The notes beneath the pieces are model-generated. The model made no database searches. It saw nothing but the letters and a program-made list of their open reading frames with translations, and was not told the origin of the DNA. Positions 37,801 to 49,800 of a DNA stretch of 64,000 nt are shown here, in pieces. This DNA comes from Heloderma charlesbogerti (lineage: Eukaryota; Chordata; Lepidosauria; Squamata; Helodermatidae). The stretch lies in NCBI GenBank assembly GCA_026122225.1, contig JANEZZ010002679.1, positions 558,001 through 622,000 on the forward strand, in the 5' to 3' direction. The translations under genes and the position numbers were made by a program. Every line of letters begins with the position of its first letter. Positions within the stretch are counted from its first letter, which is position 1.

Positions 37801-40800
37801 GTCTTCCAGAAGGTAATCACAGAGTGACCCAATTTTCACCCATAAGAAAAGTTGGTATCTAGATATTGTGGCTTGATAATTGGCCACTCGAAGTACCAGA
37901 GCAGCAGAATAATAGACTCTCCTGCCCAACAAATCCAAATGGCACCCTTCCTTATCAGCTGGTGAGGCATGGATCTTCCAAGACTTTCTCTGCGAAGATT
38001 CCACAATAATCGAGTTACAGCAGGGATGAGCAAACAACCCCGCCCCCATCTTTCTCTTACACCTTATATAGGGACTCCAGCCTCTTCGATGGGGAGCCCT
38101 CCACGATTCCTTAACTGTTTGAAGCAGAGTTGGCAAAAATGGAATAAAGACTGGTGTTGAGGGTTCAGCGTATATAACATCGAAAACCAGATCTTGTCAT
38201 TTTTCAGCAGGCTGTTGAGTTTCTATTCCCAAGGAATGGGCTGTCCTCAAAATTTGATTGGCAAAATGAAAAAGATTCTCTGAAGGTGAAGTGCCCTCCT
38301 GTGTACCCATGATATCAACTGGTGAGGAGATGGAAGGAGGAACAGAAGAAACCGAAGACGAGCCTGATTGATAGTCCTCTATTGACTGCAGAGAAGTCGC
38401 TTCTCCATGAGTTGTTGTCCCACTCTTCTCCTTTGGTACAGACCTTGGAGAGGTTGAAGGATGGGCTAGGCTAGTTGAAGGTATAATCTTAGTAGCAACT
38501 GGTGGCAATCTACCCCTTGAAGATGGTAGACCCCTTAACGAAAAGGACTGAGGACAGACTAGAGGTGGAGGCAAAAACGGATCCTCTGCTGGTGGCTTTG
38601 AAAGTGTTGCCCCCGGTGCCAGATGATACTGAGGGGAAGTGGCCCCAAGATAACGAGTACGATCAGGAAAAAATTCTCTAGCACCTTCCCAATCCTCATG
38701 TGGATACTACATTTGCAGAGGAGGCCAATAGTAGAATCTGCTCCAATCCCAAACAGGCAAACAGGATCTGTAACATCTGTCCTTCTCATAATGCTCATGG
38801 TATGGCAACCCAGATCTCTCAGAACGAAGAGAGTCTGGTGAAATATCACGAAGACACCGTTCTCTCAGTGCCGACAATGAAGGAATCTGTGGTCTCGCAG
38901 GGAATCATGATTTACTGTCGGGGGCAACAGATCTCTTATTTCACCTTCTGATGTCAATGCCTTATGCATCCGAGCCTGCAACAACATCAACGGAACTCTT
39001 GGTTCTGACATTGATACCAATGGAGCTCTTGTTATAGGAGAATCCTACAGTAGTGGAGGCAGTGGAATCTGACTCGGCTGAATAGTAATAGGCTCAGGAA
39101 CAGCTTTTAATGTGGTTTGGTCTTTTTCCTGACCTCAGCCAAAGTTTTAGGTGCCCTAGCCTTTTCTGAAAGCTTCTTCGCCATAGAAATGGTGAGAGAA
39201 CAACCAGGAGTAGGCGGGTCCATCCAGCCCATGGTTAGAGCCAAGGACTTACAGCATGGAAGCGATAATGTTTGCGATTTCTCTGACATTGCCCTAGGCT
39301 GTGTTTTGGTAACCTTTGAAGGAGTGGAATCTACAGCTTCTAGTGCCTTTTTCCACAACAGAGCTTTTAAGCAGTCTGATCAATGACGCTTAGTCTGCTT
39401 TGTGAAATTCATACAATGGTGGTAGGTCTCCACAACATGAGCTTCCCCCAGGCAAAGCAAACAAAGGGAATGCGCATCAGTGGGGCGTAGTTGTCTGCCG
39501 CACTGAATACATTTATGAAAAGGGGCCTTGACGGCCATACACACCTCTCAGGAATCCAAGATCACGAAGAAAAACAAGAAAAATCAACAAATGAACTAAC
39601 TAATCTCTCTTTTTTTTAACAATAGGAAGAAAAAAGAAGAAAAAATGACCTAACTACCTCAGACGAAATTCCAACAAGGCATCCTCTCAGAAAGGTGGTC
39701 GAAAGAGAACTGAGGAGACTGGTGGGAACCTTCTAGGACATGCGTAGTGGATGTGGGGGAGGATTCCCACCAAACATGTTTTCCTCAGCTATAGAAGTTT
39801 TCCGAATGAGGCTCCATGCAGGCGCAGAGCCTGTATGTGTGATGCACAGAGACCACGATGAAGAACCTAGGACATCTTTCCACTCTAAATATGACTGGGG
39901 CAGGATGAAATAGCCTGATTCTCAGTGTAGCAGCTCTTTCTACCCATCCAGTACTGCAAGAGTCAAAAGTGTCTCCGGCTCAGGGCTTGCCTCTGAATTG
40001 GTTTTCACTGGGCTACCATCATGTGTCCTAAAGTCTGGCAGCAGAGGACAAGGAGGTACACAGCAACAGAGGCAGTATCGGTCAAAGGCTTGGGACACAC
40101 ATGAGTTTATTATTCTGAAAGACTGGGATGCCCCCTGCAAACCATGCAGCAAAGAAAAAGTTTAACCACTCAACCACTGATAGCCAAGAAGACAATTCTT
40201 CAATATTTCTCACTACATGTATCTCATTATCACTAACACAGGGATCTGTTCCGCAGATTGAGAAACATTGAATTAATCAGCAGGCTATTTGTCAATGTAT
40301 TCAATCACCTCAAAATGAACTTGATGGTCATCAATAAATCTTTATAATGAGGAAAGAAGAAGTGGGCCATTCCAGCATTTACTGTGGACAGTGAAAGTCT
40401 TTGTATGATCCCCTGCAGTGCAAGTGCTGTGGACTAACTAGAATGAATTGTGTCCTTAGGACAGTATCCAGTTTGACACTAGTGCTAACATAAATTACAT
40501 TGCACTAGTGTAAGTGACCTCTAGTGTAAGTGACACCAATAGCATTTGCTGGCGAGATGGGTTCCCTTGGAAAATCCATCATACCATCAAACACTATTAG
40601 AATTGCACTAGAAGTCGCTTACACTAATGCAAGGTAATTTGTGTTAATGCTAATGTCAAATTGGATACTGCCCTTAGCCTGCAGTTAGTATGTGGCTTAT
40701 ATATGCATTTAAATTAGTATGCGGCTTATATATGCATTTAAATTAGTATGCAATCATACTTACTATCCAGTTTTTGTCCCTCTTTGAAAGACTTCAGTGA

Positions 40801-43800
40801 AGAAGCATAGTTTTTCATATGATATTCACCTATCCTGAGTGCACATAAAAGGAGAACATGACAATATTACCTTTGAACAAATTCAAGTTATCTAATGACC
40901 ACGGTTTGACTTAACACAATATTTGAGCTGAGGCAAGAATGTAGGCAAATATCTTGTTCATCAGTTGTTATGCTAGATGTACTGCATATCTTTACAACAC
41001 TATAAAATGCAATACTTGGTCCATTATCTACGCCTACTGATGTACACAGTCAAACCTTATAACTGCTTAAACTTCCTTCCCATCTTTGATCATTAAATAA
41101 TGCTTAGTTTACTTAACACTCCATCTTAAGTTGGGGTCAAATGTAGCCTGACAAATCTATGCTGGAAAAAATCATAAAAGTTTTAAGTCTTTCCATGTTC
41201 CAGATCGTCCTCAACCATGATGAGATATGAATTGCCATGTGGTGTTTGAGGGGCCCCTCTCCTAATTCTAGTGAAAAAGCTGGTGTGTTTATTCTCACAG
41301 CTTTGGGAGTCAATTCTACCCCTACTGGAATGACTGAGAAAACTGAAAAAACATGCATATAAAGAGCTAGAGGTCAAAATGTCCCGGCAAAGTGCTATTT
41401 AATTCTTTAGATACTCTACACATGCTTAGTCCAGAACCCATTCTTTCCATTTCTTGGAAGAAAAAATATTTTCCTTTATTTTCATAATAAAATAGAAAAA
41501 GTGGGAACAGCATGGTGAGGTGCCACCTTCTAGCTCCCAGTAGTGCCCCCCGCCCAACTGCCACCAGAAGAGTATCTGAGGGAACACCTTGCCCTGAGGG
41601 ATGGTAGAAAAAAACAATTAGGATTGAATTCAAAATAAGAAAAAATGCAGAAGAGAAGAAAGGAAAGAGGAATAGGCTAGCAAAGAACAGCCTGGCCCAC
41701 AAGAATAGGTGCAATGCAAACCTGAGTTCAACTGATATATTCCAATCTATCTGGGCAACTGAATGGATCACCATCATGCTTCCCCCCCTCCCCCCATTCC
41801 TTCCTCTGTCCCAGTCTCTTTCCTTGTGTCTCATGTCTTTCTAGATTGTAAGCCTGAGGGAAGGGACTGATTGTTGATTCTTGTAAACCACTCTGGGAGT
41901 CTTTTGAGTGGGATAGAAATCCTATGAATGAATGAATGAATGAATGAATGAATGACATGTTACAGAGCAAACCTAAATGGGGTGGAAGGAGAAATGAAGC
42001 AGTGGATCGCCTGCTTCTTCCAAAATCAAAAAGTTGGACTGTCCTTCTGGTCAGCAGAGAATGGACCCAGCAGTAAAGGGTTAACTCCTCCAACTTGACA
42101 AGGCAGAGCCAATGAAATTTTATTTCCACGCCTAGAGGAGGAAACCCCCCCTAAGTCGCAGAACTTGCTGATAGCAGTAGGATCCTCTGAAGCAACAAAC
42201 TAAAAAACTTAGAAAAGATAAACAATTCCCACAAACTATGGTTAAAAGCAGAGTGATGAGTGGATGGGATAGAGGCCAAGGAAGCCCTATCTACCTTGGG
42301 GGCACTGTGCAAAGATGAAGTTTTTAAGTCCCCAAAGCCCTCACACAACAAAAGTCACCAAACCTCAGGGTGGGTCCACTCTCTGTTAACCAAAAGTAAG
42401 TTTTGGTTAACTTCATGGCAAGTCCAACTTTCCATTCTCAGTCAGCTGAGGAGTGAAGCCAACAGCAAAGTGATGTCCAGTAGCAGTATCCCTCCCCTGG
42501 GTGGGCACAGTGATTCACAGAACCTGTAGCAAAACCCAACAACCAAAGGATGCCTCAGCTGAGGCATACCTGTCAATCTTGTAATGCCAGATAAAGATAG
42601 AGGGATGAGCCCAGGTAGCATGTTGCAAATACTTTCCAGGGCTACTTGGGTAGCTAATGCAGCAGAGGCTGCTGCCCCCGCTATCAAACGGACCACAATT
42701 CCCTCTGGAACAGGCTTATTGTAAGAATGGTGGGCCAAGAGATGGAACCTCTGATCCCACCAGCTAACAGTACTTCTGGATACTTGATGTCCCTGAACCC
42801 CCTTTTTGTTGGAAATAAAAAGGTTATCAGAGACCCCAATGTCCTATGTATGTCTGATGTAAATTTTTAGTGCTCTCCACGCATCTAACTTATGCCACAA
42901 CCACTTCCTCTGGTGGGGATGCTTGGAGCAAAAATCAGACAGGACAATATCCCGAGACTGAGGTGGAGTCTATCTTAAGAATAAACACGGGATTACTAAG
43001 GAGACTCACCATGCCAGGGTGAAAAGTGCACAGCTGCTCTTGGACAGAGAGGGCACAGAGTTCCCCAACCCTCCTACCAGAGGTGACCACCACTAGCAGC
43101 ACCACATTCCAGGTGAGTTCTTTAACAGGGATGGAACACTAAGGCTCAAAAGGGGATTTGGTGAGAGCCTGGAGTACTACATCTAGATCCCAGATAGGGA
43201 GCCTATGTATGAGAGGTGGAGATAGAAGAGCTGTCCCCTTCCGAAAAATTTTGACTTGGGGGTGATGTGCAACAGCCCCCACAACTGTACTCAAGGCTGC
43301 CACTCAATGCTTTAACATGTTGGTGGCTAAGACCTGCTCCAGACCAGACTGAAGAAAATCCAGAAGGTGAAGGAGTCCAGCTTGAAGTGGAGAGAACTTA
43401 CATCACCTTTGGAAGATATTCCAAATCATTTGATTAATTTTGTTGGTAGAGGACCTCATGGAGACCAGGATAGGAGAAAATGCACCTTCCAAGATGCTGT
43501 GAGCTAGAGGCTGTCACCATTTAAGGAGGAGCCACTCCAGGTCCAGGTGGAACCCTGGGTCAGGAGGTTGGGATGAATCACAAGCTTCCTGGGAGGATTG
43601 ATGCTGAGCTCCCTGAGGTCTGAAAACCATGGTTGGTGTGGCGAAAAAGAAGCCACCACAATAACCTGAGTCTTCAATGGTCTCAATATTCCCCAATACC
43701 CTATTGAAGAGAAAATGGGGGAAAGGTAAACAGCAGGCCTTGGGGCCAGGGAGAGGACTCATCATCAATGGGCTCTTAGAATCGATGGGCTCCTTGGTAT

Positions 43801-46800
43801 CTTAGAACCTTGACATGAATTGAGGCACCTTCTTGTTGGACACATTAGCAAAGAGGTCAAGGACTGGGGTCCCCCAGATCTATGGGATTTCTTCAAAAGC
43901 CTTGGAATGAAAGGCCCAATCTCCTTGTTGTATGGTGGCCCGACTTAACTAGTCCACCTGCATGCTCAGCTCACCACTGATATATTGACAGCGATGGATG
44001 ATAAGTGAATCTCTGCCCAGGACAGAAGGAGTGAAACATTATTTTGGGGATCCCTGGAGTGACAACCTCCTTGCTTGTTGATATGTTGTAATATTGTCTG
44101 TCCTTAGTAGGACTAAGACTTGATGGACACTGGTCAAGAGTCTTTCTGTCCATTCTGTGGACAGGAACAGTTTCTTACTGGCTGTGTCTATGAGTCATCC
44201 TCCTTGACGCCAGAAGGAAGTACTTTTTTTGTCCTTTGACTCCACCAAATTTGGAGTGAGGGAGTCCCCAAACAACTTGCCCTCTAGGAAAGGTGTGATA
44301 GAGAGTTTTCCCTAGAGTGTTGATCTACAGTTAACATAACTCCCCTTGATAATTCCCTCTTTCCCCCCGAATCTGGTGACCCAGGATTCAGCGACTGAGA
44401 CAGGTGGGCAGTGGCATCCTTCCCAATGGGGTTAGGCCCTTGAAGCTGAAGTGCCAACAAAGTGTTGGACAGAAGAGAAAATGTCAGTAAAGCCCGTTCC
44501 CTTCTTGACAGACCATCGGGGGGGGGGGGTCCTCTAGCCTGGTCTCCATGAGGTCCTCTTACACATGATTTCCATTTCTTAGAGTGATCTTTTTGATGGC
44601 ACTTAACCCTCCACTTTCCTCATAACAAAGACAGTGAGAAAGAGGTGGAAGAAGCAGAAGAAGAGGAGATGCTAGAAGATGAGGACTCCCCCCTCCTCCA
44701 ATGGCCACGCTTCTGTTTCCTGCCACGTCCCATGCATTTACCACCCAGAAACATAATGGGAAAGGCCAGAACATCTCCTTGAGGTAGGGGTGGGGAGTTG
44801 TGCAAAGCACAGCTCATAGCTTTCCCTGGATTCCCCTAGCAAGCCCTGTTGCAGTATCCTGGCAGGGCAGCTAGGGAGGTTTCCTACCTTGTCGAGAGGC
44901 TCTAGCATGGCAGCAGCTGCGAAAAGCGAGAGTGCAGCCCTCTGACTGACTGCACTCTGAGAGCTCCCTCCCCCTCGCTAGAAGCCAAGCGGGAAAATCA
45001 TAGAATAGTAGGTTTGGAAGGGGCCTACAAGGCCATCAAGTCCAACCCCCTGCTCAATGCAGGAATCCAAGTCAGAGCATCCCTAACAGATGGCTGTCCA
45101 GCCTCGTCTTGAACGCCTCCAGTGTGGGAGAGCCCACCACCTCCCTAGGTAATTGGTTCCATTGTCGTATTGCTCTAACAGTCAGGAAGTTTTTCCTGAT
45201 GTTCAGCCGGAATCTGGCTTCCTGTAACTTGAGCCCATTATTCCGTGTCCTGCACTCTGGGATGATCGAGAAGAGATCCTGGCCTTCCTCTCTGTGACAG
45301 CCTTTCAAGTACTTGAACAGCGCTATCATATCTCCCCTCAGTCTTCGCTTCTCAAGGCTAAACATCCCAGTTCTTTCAGTCTTTCCTCATAGGGCTTTGT
45401 TTCCAGTCCCCTGATCATCTTTGTTGCCCTCCTCTGAACCCTCTCCAGTTTGTCTGCATCCTTCTTAAAGTATGGTGCCCAGAACTGGACACAGTACTCC
45501 AGATGAGGCCTAGCCAGTGCTGAGTAGAGAAGAACTAGGACTTCCCTGGATTTGGAAGCTATGCTTCTATTAATGCAGCCCAAAAGAGCATTTGCCTTTT
45601 TTGCAGCCACATCACATTGTTGGCTCATATTCAGCTTGTGATCGACAACAATTCCAAGATCCTTCTCGCTTGTAGTGTTGTTGAGCCACGTATCCCCCAT
45701 CTTGTAACTGTGCATTTGGTTTCTTTTTCCTAGGTGCGGAACTTGGCATTTATCCCTATGAAATGTCATTCTGTTGTTTTCTGCCCAGCGCTCCAGTCTA
45801 TCAGGATCACTTTGAATTTTGTTTCTGTCTTCCAAAGTATTAGCTATCCTGCCCAATTTTGGAGTCAACTAGACCCCAAACACTGTTCTTGTAGGTGTAG
45901 ATGTACTTTACATTGTACTTTACAAATGTACTTTACATTGTGGGGAATTATTGCTCATGATTTCTTTGAAACTGTACTTTTTATTTAAAAATAAAGTTTT
46001 CAATGATAACTTTTTTTTACTTGTTAGTTGTGTTGTGCCTAATATCTTCCCCAGGTGTTTTCTTTATATGGTTTTCTTGTGGTACATTTGATCCCCAAAC
46101 TGGATTGATTCAGTATATTTTTCTGATGGATGGCTACTTGGACATGCAATTAACTTAGAATCAACTTGTACTATAATATGCAACTCAGTAATAGGTTCAG
46201 ATTAATATTCTACAGATTGCCTCTGCTTTTGCATGAACGGAAAGTGCTTCCACTCATGCAAGATGAAAGCCCCTAATTTCCCCTTTCCCACTGCACCCCC
46301 TGCATTACAACTAGGGATGGGGGAGAATTTCTCCCCAAAACTTCGGGGGGCCGAGTGCCAACGTGTTCGGCCCCCCGAAGTAGTTTCAGGGAGAAATTCT
46401 CCGCCCCCCCGTCCCCCGCACCCCTCCCGGGACGAGACTTACCTTTCCCGAATGTCCCTCCCGGCGGCGGGTCCCGGCGGCGGTTCGTCAGGTCTTCGAC
46501 AGGGGCAGAGGCGGCAGCAGGTCTTTCGACCGGCTGCCGCCGTCGCCATTCCAATAAAAGTAAAAACAAAAACGCCCCCATGATAGGCTACGTGACGATT
46601 AACGTAGCCTATCACGGCTAGATTTGCAAAGTCAGCCGTGAAAGGCTACGTAAATCGTCAAGTAGCCTATCATGGGTGACTTAAAAAAAAAAAAAAAGCG
46701 CGTACGGCTAATGGCGGCCCCCATAGGGAGCCGCCATTCACGTTCCTTATTTGGTCGCTGTAGTCTACGTAAAGATTACGTAGACTACGGCGAAAATAAG

Positions 46801-49800
46801 GGCAATGCTTTTTGCGTTGCCCTTATTTTCGCCATAGTCTACGTAAAGATTTACATAGACTACAGCGACCAAATAAGGAACGCGAATGGCGGCTCCCTAT
46901 GGGGGCCGCCATTTGCATACGCTTTTTTTTTTTTTATCGTCACCCGTGATAGGCTACGTGACGATTAACGTAGCCTATCACGGCTGACTTTGCAGATCTA
47001 GCCATGATAGGCTACGTTAATCGTCACATAGCCTATCACGGGGGCGTTTTTTGGGGGGTTTTTTTACTTTTTATTTCGCAGCCGGGCGAGGCGCCTCCTC
47101 CCCGGCCTGAATTTCAGCCGGGCGAGGCGGGAAGCCTCCCCCCCGGCCTGAATTTCAGCTGGGTGAGGCGGGAAGCCTCCCCCCCCCCGGCCTGAACTTC
47201 GGGGGGAGCAGCGAAGCGCCTCCCCCCCCACCGCGAAGCAAGCTGCGAGACCAGGTAAGTGGCTTTCGTGCACTCCTAATTACAACCCGTACTGTTCTGG
47301 AGGGCCCCACCCCCAGGAGCAATTTTTCAGAGGGCTGCAGTGAGTTAGGAGGGCACCTTGTGTGAATAAAAGTGTTTTCTGCTCATGCAAAAGCACCTTT
47401 GGAAACAAGCCAACATCTTCATCAAACAGTAAAAGTAAAACAAATTGTATATAACTAGTAAAAGGTCGCTTACCCTTGTCTGAGAAAGGCTATAGCATTA
47501 CTGGGGTCAAGTGCTAGTGTCCTCTTTGCATCTGCAATGGCATCTACAAAAATATTATTAATCTCTTAGTAACTGTATTATTGCACTTGCTGTGCAAAAC
47601 ACAGCCATTCTGCCAGAACTGGGTATTTCACATAGGTTAACTGACTCTTCTAGTGTGAGGGAATCTAAGTGCAGCTCCATGTATTAGCACTAAAACATAC
47701 ATTTTTCCAGGAAAAAGGCAAAACCTGCACCCAAAATTTTCCAGATTTCTTCTAGACTGGAACAATATTATCTCTTTCAAACTTTGAGCTCAGGTGACAA
47801 ATAAGGCACACGTACCAGATAATTAAACAGCTAATTTGAAATTAACTTGAAATCTTTAACAGTAAAATAAGGATTTATTTCCCCTTTAAGGGTTTATTTA
47901 CTTTATGGTACGGTTGCTAGGTTTCTAACATTCACATTTGCTAGTTAGCCAACATTTCATCTGTACCTAGCTTGGATCCCAACTTCCATTCCACAAACAG
48001 AAATGTATTTTCCTGCTTCCCCCTTCTCTCTGCAGCCCCAAAAAATGTGCTCCTGAAGTTGGACCAGAATGGCATATAGGGCAGGGGGACTGCACCAGGA
48101 AGTACAAAGGTGCCAAAAATTGGGAAAACCTGCCCCAAGTGAGTGGAAGTGCTTTCTGCTTGCACACCATCATTTTTGGATCAAAGCCAATGGAACTTAC
48201 TTTGAAGTAACATGTCTAGCACAGAGAACAATACAATACAGAAGGAAATTATCAAGCAGAGACATACATTTTGTACATCCCAATTTAAAAAAACTACATA
48301 AATCCAGTTATATTTTAGACTTTCACTGACACTAAAAAGACTTCAGCATTTTTAGGATATAAACTGCATCAAAATAAGAGATGTTACCATGGTAATTTTG
48401 TAGAAGAATGTGAGCATAAGCTCGTTGACAGTAATACTCTGCATCATCTGGCTTCTGTTCTATGGCTACTGTCAGCATCTGGAAGTGCAAACACAAAAAT
48501 TTAACTTGACATTTTCGACAAATCCCTGTACAGCCCACAGTGAAATGTCTTGCTTGACAAATCAAACAGAATCAATTAGCACAATTTGCTTTGAGAAGAA
48601 TTACACCAGAAGCAAAATTCTCCAGCTCAGAGGATAGCTGCCTATAACTGAGATAAAAGCCTCATAGCCTGAGCCTAGGAATGAACAGAGGCTTGGAATG
48701 CCATTTTGAGGAAACTGGTAAGAACCATGTATTGATTGTCACAGCATGTGTGTCCATCTATTATTATACAAATGAATGTGGTCATTCTAATTTCTTTCAA
48801 TGTTAACCGTAAATTTCTTCAACTCAAAAAGTCAATTTTACACCCAATATAACATTCTTCTGTGTAAAGTTGTGCAACTCCTTGGTGGCCAACATGCATT
48901 TAGGATGCTGCTATCCATTTTCATCACCACCATTTCCCTTCTCTTCCAATTCTGGACTGTGTAACAGCCTTGTGAGACAACACACACTACATCAGACAAC
49001 TATAGCTGCTGACAGCCTAGCAATGCCAACCGATATACAGCTGTACATAAGTGCTATAAAAAAATACCGATCTCGAGACACCAGCATAAGCTCACAGGTT
49101 ATGTACAAGTGACAAAGCAGTTCAAATAGGGTGATCAGTCTTCTAAATTCAGAGGTGTGGAATGAGATATCTTCACATTAAATAAAGTATTTTTATACCA
49201 CTGCTTCAGCCAAAAGGCTCCCAAAGCAGCTTACATACAATCAGTAAAACAAAACAGTCCCTAATTACAATTTAAAATTACATGACACACAAGGTAAAAG
49301 GCACGAAGAAGGAAGAGGAAAAAATTAAGTCATTTTTCAGTCAGGCTGGTGGAATGGCCTCGCTTCCCCTCTCATTTCCCTCTGTAACAACCTGCTGGAA
49401 TTGCTGCTGCTAGTGGCAGTTGAGGGAGAAACCTTCATGGAAGTGGTCTTTCAGTAGGACTGAAAGAAAGGTAGTGCTCCCTCTCTCATCTCCCTCTTCA
49501 CATGGCCCAAGTGATGGTGTCTAAAGAAACTAAATGTTACAATGGCAATAGAGTTCCTAACACTGTTTCCCTCATAAGAATGTGGGGTGGGGGGGAGAAC
49601 ACCTGCAGTCTAGAATTGGCAGGTGGGAGGGACATATTTCCCACATGTTAATACCCCCCAGCCCCTTTTAAAATATACTTTTTCACAGCCAGGCTCTGAA
49701 ACTGGCACTGAAGGGAAACAGGAAAGGGGGGCATTTAGAATCAGTAAACCTTACCTATCATGCCTTAAGTGCCCTACTCTGCATTCCAGTTATCTTGGTA

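Larger units (their letters stand above)
30386..39870 (-). mobile_element. composite DIRS retrotransposon (modules B and C)
   Basis: Inverted terminal repeats mark the two ends. The left end (30386-30560) and the right end (39700-39870) share, in opposite orientation, segments around cttctatag, cctcccccac/ggggga and tgcgcctgc/gcaggcacag. Between them, read on the minus strand, are gag and RT/RH of module C, then gag, RT/RH and recombinase of module B. Module C has no recombinase or 3' repeat. Module B has no 5' repeat. They meet near 36020 with no host sequence between. A CR1 fragment is inserted in the gag of B. All frames carry stops or shifts. Confidence 0.85.
42025..44900 (-). mobile_element. 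DIRS-type retrotransposon, copy D
   Basis: The left terminus aaagttggactgtcc (42030) recurs inverted at 42417-42434 (ggcaagtccaacttt), as in the other copies. On the minus strand the recombinase (42440-43430) is followed to the right by RNase H-like and gag-like remnants. Its proteins differ clearly from A, B and C, so it is a separate lineage. 5'-truncated; the right boundary is approximate. Confidence 0.75.
46312..47278. mobile_element. 967-bp hAT-like element with giant palindrome
   Basis: The exact 8-bp duplication attacaac flanks it (46304-46311 and 47279-47286). The ends tagggatgg and, inverted, taggagtgc match the MITE at 9145. Inside are a left hairpin (46322-46402), a 481-bp palindrome (46571-47051) and a tandem GC-rich block (47082-47199). 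There is no transposase. It is a non-autonomous hAT-like element of unusual internal structure. Confidence 0.88.

Noticed and set aside
46571..47051. CRISPR-like array from repeated ACGTAGCC motifs
   Set aside because: The repeats are in alternating orientation inside a palindrome in a vertebrate transposon, without regular spacers.
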